A stretch of 64,000 bases of DNA, taken from positions 3,097 through 67,096 of the forward strand of contig CAZWCX010000027.1 in the NCBI GenBank assembly GCA_964632945.1, read 5' to 3'. Under the pieces are notes generated by a model. It did not search any database. It saw only the letters and a list, made by a program, of their open reading frames with translations, and was not told the DNA's origin. Positions 58,712-64,000 of this stretch are shown piece after piece. Origin of the DNA: CAZWCX01 sp964632945 (GTDB taxonomy: Bacteria; Planctomycetota; MHYJ01; WSZJ01; CAZWCX01). Positions within the stretch are counted from its first letter, which is position 1. Every line of letters starts with the position of its first letter. The translations under genes and the position numbers were made by a program.

Positions 58712-58768
58712 CACTGTATTTAAAGCATTGCATTATAACATTTTAAGATCGTTCCTCTAGACGGAACA
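58712..58768 (+). promoter_or_regulatory. AT-rich promoter island upstream of argF, with a palindrome
   Basis: A strongly AT-rich stretch in otherwise GC-rich DNA. TTAAAG (58721-58726) and TAAGAT (58745-58750) are 18 nt apart; TATAAC (58735-58740) is an alternative -10. GTTCC-N7-GGAAC (58752-58756 / 58764-58768) just downstream could be an operator. It does not match the ArgR box well. Confidence 0.45.
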
Positions 58769-59013
58769 AGGTTGCCGGGGGTGCGCACGGAAGGCTCCCC
58801 CACCGGCCATCCCCATCGAAAAACTCCCCACGACCGGGGCGGTCTTTCCCGGGCGGGGCGAAAAACAAGACCTTGGGCCTTGAATCCATTCATGAGCGAT
58901 GGTACGATCCCCCCGCGCAAGGGTCGGGAAGCATCGAGGGACACACGCGCAACTTCCCGATCCCCGGCCGTCGAGGCCCGCGTGCGCGGCAGGGGCGACC
59001 CCAGGAGGGTGGA

Positions 59014-59949
59014 ATGGCCGTCCGACTCACGGGAAGGCACTTCATCAGCCTCCTCGATTACACCACGGAAGAGATCCACCAGATCATCGAATTCGCCTGC
59101 CGCCTCAAGCAGGATGTGCTGGCGGGCCGGCGCGATCCGCTGCTGCGCGGCCGGGTCCTCGGAATGATCTTCCAGAAGCCGAGCACGCGCACGAGGGTCT
59201 CCTTCGAAGCGGGGATGGCGCAGCTCGGCGGCAGCGCGATCTACCTCTCTTCGCGCGACATTCAGCTCTCCCGCGGCGAATCGGTGGCGGACACGGCGCG
59301 GGTGCTCTCGCGGTTCTGCGACGGGATCGTGGCGCGGGTATTCGGCCACGAGGATGTGGTGGAGCTCGCGAAGCACAGCCGGGTCCCGGTGATCAACGGA
59401 CTTTCCGACTTCAACCATCCGGTGCAGATTCTCTGCGACCTGATGACTTTGCACGAGAAGCGCCGGCGGCTCGCCGGATTGCGCGTGGCCTACATCGGCG
59501 ACGGCAACAACGTGGCGCACTCGTGGATCAAGGGGGCGGCGAAGGTGGGGATCGACCTGCGCATCGCGACGCCGGCGGGGTACGAGCCGAGGCCCGAGGT
59601 CGCACGATCCGTGCAAGCGGACTTCACGCGGACCGGCGGGCGCGTGACCGCAACCCGGGATCCGATCGCCGCCGTGAAGGACGCCGACGTGATCTACACC
59701 GACGTCTGGGCGAGCATGGGTCAGGAATCCGAGCACGACGCCCGGGTGAAGATCTTCCAACCGTATCAGGTGAACGGCCGCCTGCTGGAGGCCGCCGCCC
59801 CCGGTTGCCAGGTCATGCACTGTCTGCCGGCCCACCGCGGCGAGGAAATCACGGACGAGGTGATCGACGGGCCGGCTTCGATCGTCTTCGATCAGGCGGA
59901 AAACCGCCTGCACGGGCAGAAAGCGCTGCTTTGTATGTTGATGGGCTAA
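59014..59949 (+). CDS. argF: Ornithine carbamoyltransferase
   Basis: 311 residues from ATG 59014 (AGGAGG upstream). The carbamoyl-phosphate site is KPSTRTRVSFE near residue 53, with SSRDIQLSRGESVADTARVL and NHPVQILCDLMTLHE. The ornithine site is HCLPAHRGEEITDEV near residue 268. AYIGDGNNVAHSW and VIYTDVWASMGQE complete the family. It makes citrulline from ornithine and carbamoyl phosphate in arginine synthesis; a catabolic direction cannot be excluded. The acyl-CoA synthetase gene begins 32 nt downstream and may be co-transcribed. Confidence 0.95.
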   Translation: MAVRLTGRHFISLLDYTTEEIHQIIEFACRLKQDVLAGRRDPLLRGRVLGMIFQKPSTRTRVSFEAGMAQLGGSAIYLSSRDIQLSRGESVADTARVLSRFCDGIVARVFGHEDVVELAKHSRVPVINGLSDFNHPVQILCDLMTLHEKRRRLAGLRVAYIGDGNNVAHSWIKGAAKVGIDLRIATPAGYEPRPEVARSVQADFTRTGGRVTATRDPIAAVKDADVIYTDVWASMGQESEHDARVKIFQPYQVNGRLLEAAAPGCQVMHCLPAHRGEEITDEVIDGPASIVFDQAENRLHGQKALLCMLMG

Positions 59950-59981
59950 CGTCCCCAGAGGCCCCGGCGCGGGAGCGTGCC

Positions 59982-62057
59982 TTGAATCCACTAGAGTCGC
60001 TGTTCACCCCCCGATCGATCGCCGTGGTCGGGGTCACCGAGAACCCCGAGAAACTCGGCCATCTCCTGCTCAAGAACATCGTCGACGCCGGGTTCGGCGG
60101 CGACCTCTATCCCGTCTGCCCCACCGTGGCCGAAGTGGTGGGGAGAAAAACGCTGCCGAGCCTCGGCGAGATCCGGTCGGACGTCGATCTGGTGCTCGTG
60201 AGCGTGCCGAGTCACGAGACGATCGCGGTGATCAAGGATGCGGCGCGGCTGCATCCGAAGGTGCTGGTGATCCTGTCGTCCGGATTCGGGGAAACCGGGA
60301 TCGCCGGCAAGAAGCTGGAGAAGGAGATCCATGCGATCTTCGCCGAAGGCGGCACGCGCGTGGTCGGCCCGAATTGCCGCGGCGTGTACGACGCCCACCA
60401 CCGCCTGAACGCGACCTTCTATCGCGACGTCCCACGGAATCGGGGCAACATCTCCTTCGTCACGCAGAGCGGCTCTTACGGCGCGTTGCTCTTCGACGAG
60501 GTCCGGCGCCGCGGGCTCGGCATTTCCAAGTTCGCCAGCATCGGCAACCAGATCGATCTCCAGCACGCCGACTTCATCGAACTGCTCGGCGCCGACGACC
60601 GCACCGACGCCATCGGGTTGTTCATCGAGGAGATCAAGGACGGATCGCGCTTCACCCAGATCGCCGCGGAGGTTTCGCTCAAGAAGCCGATCGTGGTGTT
60701 CAAGGCCGGCCGGACGCAGACGGGGGGGCGGGTCGCCGAGCAGCACACCGGGTCCGCGGTGGGCAGCAACGAGGTGTTCGAGGCCGGCGCCCGGCAGGCC
60801 GGGATCATCCTGGCGCGCGACACCGAACACTTCTTCGATACCCTCACCGTGCTGTCCTCGTTTTCGCGCAACTTGCCCGTCAACGAGAACGTGGGGATCC
60901 TGACCGTCTCCGGCGGACCCTCGGTGATCGCCGCCGATCTGTGCGACGAACTCGGGCTGAAGCTCCACTCGCTCGAACCCGCGACCCGCAAGACCGTGCG
61001 CGGGCTGATCCCGGAGGCGGGCGCCGACCAGAACCCGGTCGACCTGACTCCCGACATCGACCCGGAAAACTACGTCCCCTGCGTGGACGCCGTCCTCGGC
61101 GACAAGAATGTCGCGGGATGTCTTGCCGTCGACGTGGGGATGGATCGGCCGGAGTTCGCCCGCGCGTTCATCGAGGCGCGCAACCGGCACGGCAAGCCGG
61201 TCGTCGCGTGCCTCGCGGGGGCGCCGGAAGTGACCTCCGCCTTCGTACGCTCCGGCATCCCCGTGTTCCCCTCGCCGGAGCGGGCCGTCTGGGCGTACCA
61301 GACCCTGGTGATCTACCGGAAGATGCTCGAAGTGCAGAAGCGCAAGGGCATCATGCCGCGCGTCGCCCCCGCGGCCGTGCCGGAGCGCCCGGCGACCGGC
61401 AAGACCAAGCCCAAGCCGCTGCAACCCCGCGTCCTCACCGGCGCCGATGCCAAGGCCGTGCTCGCCGAGGCGGGAATCCCGATCGTGCCGGAATGCGCGG
61501 TCGCCGGCATCCGCGACGCGGCCGCCTTCCTCAAGGACAACGGGTACCCCCTCACTCTGCGGATTCCCGAGGGGCGCGCCGCCCGAACGACCGCGGAACC
61601 CGTGATCGACGGGATCGCCAACCGCAAGCAGTTCGAAAAGGCGCTCCATTCGCTGAAAAAGAAGGCGGGCAAGGCACCGCTGATTCTGCACCGCCAGGTG
61701 ACCCACGCCCCGTGCACGTTGCGGATGGTCGGCTGGCGCGATCCCGTCTTCGGCTGCGTCGTGCGCGTCGGCCTGTCGGGCGTCCTCTCGGAAATCCTGC
61801 GCGACGCCTCCGTGCGCGTGTGTCCCTTCCGGCGGACCGACGCGGAGGGGATGCTGCAGGAGATCCGGGCCTACCCGCTCCTCGCGCATGCCCTGGAGGG
61901 GACCAAGCAGGACCCCGCGCGCGCCGCGGAAGTGCTGGTGAAGATCTCCGACCTCCTGCTGACCCGTCCCGAGGTCGTGGAGGTCACTCTCGACCCGGTG
62001 GTCTTCTCTCCGGGAGAAGTCCTCGTGTTGTCCGCCCAGGCCACCGTCCTGCGCTGA
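59982..62057 (+). CDS. ADP-forming acyl-CoA (acetate-CoA) synthetase, fused alpha-beta form
   Basis: 691 residues. TTG 59982 is the best start: GGGAG lies seven nt upstream and the family begins at LFTPRSIAVVGVTENPEKLG. The CoA-binding domain (about 1-130) is followed by succinyl-CoA-ligase-like domains with the phospho-histidine region EQHTGSAVGSNEVFEAG (His near 255) and VGILTVSGGPSVIAADL. A Lys/Pro linker leads to an ATP-grasp domain (about 480-691, ADAKAVLAEAGIPIVPECAV). Such enzymes form ATP from acetyl-CoA or other acyl-CoAs in fermenting archaea and bacteria. The direction and substrate here are unknown. Confidence 0.88.
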   Translation: MNPLESLFTPRSIAVVGVTENPEKLGHLLLKNIVDAGFGGDLYPVCPTVAEVVGRKTLPSLGEIRSDVDLVLVSVPSHETIAVIKDAARLHPKVLVILSSGFGETGIAGKKLEKEIHAIFAEGGTRVVGPNCRGVYDAHHRLNATFYRDVPRNRGNISFVTQSGSYGALLFDEVRRRGLGISKFASIGNQIDLQHADFIELLGADDRTDAIGLFIEEIKDGSRFTQIAAEVSLKKPIVVFKAGRTQTGGRVAEQHTGSAVGSNEVFEAGARQAGIILARDTEHFFDTLTVLSSFSRNLPVNENVGILTVSGGPSVIAADLCDELGLKLHSLEPATRKTVRGLIPEAGADQNPVDLTPDIDPENYVPCVDAVLGDKNVAGCLAVDVGMDRPEFARAFIEARNRHGKPVVACLAGAPEVTSAFVRSGIPVFPSPERAVWAYQTLVIYRKMLEVQKRKGIMPRVAPAAVPERPATGKTKPKPLQPRVLTGADAKAVLAEAGIPIVPECAVAGIRDAAAFLKDNGYPLTLRIPEGRAARTTAEPVIDGIANRKQFEKALHSLKKKAGKAPLILHRQVTHAPCTLRMVGWRDPVFGCVVRVGLSGVLSEILRDASVRVCPFRRTDAEGMLQEIRAYPLLAHALEGTKQDPARAAEVLVKISDLLLTRPEVVEVTLDPVVFSPGEVLVLSAQATVLR

Positions 62058-62152
62058 CCGCCCGCCCGCGCACGGGAACCCGCCGCGTCCGCCGGACGCG
62101 GACGACCCGTCCGTCCCTCGGCTCGCCGCCCCCGCGAAAGCCGGGTGTGCGC

Positions 62153-62182
62153 TTGCGTTGCCCCGATCCGATCCGCTATCAT
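62153..62182 (+). promoter_or_regulatory. Promoter of the UPF0158-VOC fusion gene
   Basis: TTGCGT (62153-62158), 18-nt spacer, TATCAT (62177-62182). The leader to ATG 62221 is about 32 nt and includes an AAAGGGGA ribosome site. Confidence 0.5.
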
Positions 62183-62220
62183 TCAGAAGTGAGGGATGGA
62201 GGTGGAAAGGGGATGCCACC

Positions 62221-63195
62221 ATGCACCAGGATGCGAACGCCGCGGAAGGCGGTCCGCCCGCCGCCGCAACCGACCCCCCGGTGAACGGGACGACGGGAGC
62301 CGCGCGACCAGCCGCCCCCGCAGCCCGCACCCCGCCCGACCGAGCCGCGATCCGAATCAACATCGATCAACTGCACATCGCCCTGGTGTGGCGCGACCCC
62401 GACTCCACCTACTATCTCGACCTCCATACGGGCGAGATCTTCCTCCACCACTTCAACAAGGACCTGACCCGCGACGCGGAAGTGAAAGACGGCGTCGACC
62501 GCTACCTGCCCATCCGCGCGATCGACCCCAAGCACTCCTACCAGGCCGTCGCCGACTTCGTGGAGTTCCTGCCGAACTGCGCCGTGCGCGACGAATTGCG
62601 CAAGATCATCCTGGGCAAGGGGGCCTTCCGCCGCTTCAAGGACTACATCGCGCAGCACGCCGCCGAAAAGGAGCTGTGGCTCATCTTCAAGGAACAGCGC
62701 GAGATGACCTACGTCGATCAGTGGCTCGCCGCGCTGCCCTTCCCGCATGAGCCGTTCGACCCCTACGCCGAACGCCGCAAGGCAAGGCTGGCGTCGCTCG
62801 ACGGCCTGCGCAACAAGCGTATCCGCGTGCGTCGCGTCGACCACGTCCATGTCCGGGCGGTCGACCTGGAGGAGGCGCGGCGCTTCTACCAGGACCTCCT
62901 GCAGCTGGTGCCGCTGGAGCCGTCGCCCGATCGGCGCGGCCTGCCGCCGTCCTGCTGGTTCCGATGCGGCAACGTCGAGGTCCATGTCGTCCAGGACGCC
63001 GCCGCCGCCGCGTCGGTCGCGGAGACGCCGTTGCTCGCCTTCGAAGTCGCAAGCCTCGCGCAGGCGCGCAGCGCCCTGGAGGCCGCCGGAATCGCGCCGG
63101 GACCGGAATGCGTGGCGGCGGGGCGCAAGGGCTTCGTCGTCCAGGATCCCACCGGGAACCGGATCGAGTTGATGGAGCCGGGCGCGGTCGCATGA
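62221..63195 (+). CDS. Fusion of a UPF0158-like domain with a VOC (glyoxalase-fold) domain
   Basis: 324 residues. A Pro/Ala-rich head (1-40) is followed by a UPF0158-like region (DQLHIALVWRDPDSTYYLDL, TGEIFLHH, AVADFVEFLPN, GAFRRFKDYIAQHAAEKELW), a family of unknown function. Residues 205-324 form a VOC domain (VDHVHVRAVDLEEARRFYQD, CGNVEVHVVQ, FVVQDPTGNRIELME) with His and Glu metal ligands in place. VOC domains are found in lyases, dioxygenases and resistance proteins. The fusion links an orphan regulatory-like domain to a possible metalloenzyme or binding protein. Substrate unknown. Confidence 0.82.
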   Translation: MHQDANAAEGGPPAAATDPPVNGTTGAARPAAPAARTPPDRAAIRINIDQLHIALVWRDPDSTYYLDLHTGEIFLHHFNKDLTRDAEVKDGVDRYLPIRAIDPKHSYQAVADFVEFLPNCAVRDELRKIILGKGAFRRFKDYIAQHAAEKELWLIFKEQREMTYVDQWLAALPFPHEPFDPYAERRKARLASLDGLRNKRIRVRRVDHVHVRAVDLEEARRFYQDLLQLVPLEPSPDRRGLPPSCWFRCGNVEVHVVQDAAAAASVAETPLLAFEVASLAQARSALEAAGIAPGPECVAAGRKGFVVQDPTGNRIELMEPGAVA

Positions 63196-63262
63196 CAGCA
63201 GGGATTGGCGCGGACCTCTCATCCGGTCGGATCCTCCGGCGCGCGCCGGCGGGGGGCGCCCG

Positions 63263-63763
63263 ATGAAGCGCGCCGTCTTCGGCCCCCCCGTCCCCGGCGA
63301 CTCACGCTGGCAAATCCCGTTCGGCGGCCTCCATCTGACCGTCGCCGCAGCCGCATGGCGCCACGATCAATGGCTCGTCGTCCGCGGGACCCGCACCGTC
63401 GGGAAGCACAGGCCGGCACTCCCATCCGCCACGCTCTCGTACGGCGAACCCCCCGAGCGCGCCGCGCGCCGACTGCTGCGTCAGTTCGGACTCCGGGCGG
63501 GCAAGCCGGTCCTGATTCACATCCAAAGCCGAAAGGCGAGACGCGGTTCGTGGGATCTCGTCTTCGTCTTCGCCGTCCCCGTCGTGGGACGGACCCAGCC
63601 CGGCGGAAACCTGCCCGAAGCGGACTTCCTGGCCTCGACCGACCCGGCGGTCGCGTCGGCCTTCCGCACCGCGGGGATCGAGCGCGCCACCGTGGAGCGA
63701 TTGACCGGACTTCAGCGTCGGCGCGAGCGCCGCGCCGTCGCCGCACCGGAACCCGCACCGTGA
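63263..63763 (+). CDS. Degenerate NUDIX-like protein
   Basis: 166 residues. The N-terminal strands (LHLTVAAAAWRHDQWLVVRG) and the segment GEPPERAARRLLRQFGL align with a NUDIX box, but the catalytic R-E-x-x-E-E core is replaced by R-R-L-L-R-Q. WDLVFVFAVPVVG matches a later NUDIX strand. Pyrophosphatase activity is therefore unlikely and a binding role is possible. The start lacks an obvious ribosome site. It follows the UPF0158-VOC gene by 67 nt. The family call is tentative. Confidence 0.5.
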   Translation: MKRAVFGPPVPGDSRWQIPFGGLHLTVAAAAWRHDQWLVVRGTRTVGKHRPALPSATLSYGEPPERAARRLLRQFGLRAGKPVLIHIQSRKARRGSWDLVFVFAVPVVGRTQPGGNLPEADFLASTDPAVASAFRTAGIERATVERLTGLQRRRERRAVAAPEPAP

Positions 63764-63783
63764 CCGTCCGGCGAACCTTTCCA

Positions 63784-64000
63784 TCACCCACATCCTCTGC
63801 TGTGGCCGTGACAGGCGACCGCGGTCTGCTCGACGGGAATCCCGGCCTGCCGCGCGCTCCAGAGGGCGAGCAAGGCCCAGCTGGTGACGGCGGAGTCCGG
63901 CTTGTCCGCCTTGGGCTCGCACCGCCAGCCCTTGCCGGGCACGCGTGTCACGGACACTGGTCCCTCTTGTCCCCGTCGGACACAGGTCCGGCTCTCCTTG
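63784..64000 (-). CDS. 3' fragment of a prenyltransferase/squalene-cyclase-like protein
   Basis: The minus-strand frame is open from the window edge to TGA 63786-63784, giving 71 residues. GKGWRCEPKADKPDSAVTSW and ALLALWSARQAGIPVEQTAV match a repeat of the exported prenyltransferase/squalene-oxidase barrels common in Planctomycetota (pattern GGWRYxPKAxxxDTSVTGWxxMAL). Such proteins normally continue for 100 or more residues after this repeat, whereas this one ends after CHGHSRGCG. It may be truncated or frameshifted. Not enough is visible to tell a gene from a remnant. Confidence 0.5.
   Translation of the reverse strand, partial: KESRTCVRRGQEGPVSVTRVPGKGWRCEPKADKPDSAVTSWALLALWSARQAGIPVEQTAVACHGHSRGCG

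Larger units (their letters stand above)
58445..59013. other. Divergent intergenic region between thiL and argF
   Basis: No credible gene is seen in these 570 bases. It holds the thiL promoter at its left end and an AT-rich promoter-like island at 58712-58768, then a leader of about 260 nt to argF. The leader has short GC hairpins, e.g. GACCG-GGG-CGGTC followed by TTT near 58850, but no clear attenuator or riboswitch. Confidence 0.5.

Noticed and set aside
58712..58750. ArgR operator upstream of argF
   Set aside because: AT-rich words such as TGTAT and ATTGCA are present, but no pair fits the TGAAT-N4-ATTCA consensus in phase.
1..64000. tRNA, rRNA, insertion sequence or phage genes
   Set aside because: No T-arm/acceptor pattern, no rRNA sequence and no transposase, integrase or capsid protein was recognised by eye in either strand. 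A covariance-model search would be decisive.

Overview
This is GC-rich bacterial DNA that is almost fully coding, with short intergenic gaps. The gene content fits a Planctomycetota-like organism or a related environmental lineage: a Ser/Thr kinase with C-terminal TPRs next to a leucine-rich-repeat protein, a zinc-finger anti-sigma factor fused to a squalene-cyclase-like barrel, a very large alpha-2-macroglobulin, an MqnA of the futalosine menaquinone route and many Sec-exported proteins of unknown function. No rRNA, tRNA, CRISPR array, transposase or phage gene was recognised. The taxonomic guess is inference; no 16S or ribosomal protein gene is present to test it.

Left part (1-12 kb): a metal-binding protein cut by the window edge, a cyanophycinase-like S51 peptidase, and a DsrE-like protein whose frame runs through an in-frame TGA at 1921-1923. 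The TGA stands where the family has a redox cysteine, so this is a strong candidate selenoprotein. Next comes a prepilin fused to a JAMM-like metalloprotease domain with a secreted partner (2201-4972), two small proteins, then a leftward block: DinB, a small unknown protein, two overlapping response-regulator genes and a HEAT-S41 protease. Middle left (12-26 kb): kinase, LRR protein, secreted unknown, HIT hydrolase, the mqnA cluster with a TPR-C39-like protein, a short ClpB-D2-like AAA+ protein, a 150-bp palindrome and a secreted unknown.

Centre (24-39 kb): a leftward MacAB-like export operon preceded by an oligopeptide-type binding protein and the GTPase Der. A second copy of the prepilin/JAMM plus partner module follows (30667-32511), then Ada, a HEAT/ankyrin/pentapeptide mosaic protein, a gene-free stretch with three evenly spaced strong hairpins, and a DUF4397-SOUL protein. 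Right part (39-64 kb): nnrE and dnaE, the alpha-2-macroglobulin, a leftward ATP-grasp/GAPN/ADP-ribosylglycohydrolase operon, an esterase, an operon thiL-tsaE-ECF sigma-anti-sigma, argF with an ADP-forming acyl-CoA synthetase, a UPF0158-VOC fusion, a degenerate NUDIX protein and a cut-off prenyltransferase-like fragment.

The most promising observations are the UGA-containing DsrE-like gene, the duplicated two-gene module joining a class III prepilin to a JAMM-like domain with a conserved secreted partner, and the three-hairpin element near 36.8 kb. Several housekeeping genes (dnaE, der, thiL) have good sigma-70-type promoters so close to the start codon that their mRNAs should be leaderless or nearly so. 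All family assignments come from reading motifs by eye; no database search was run.
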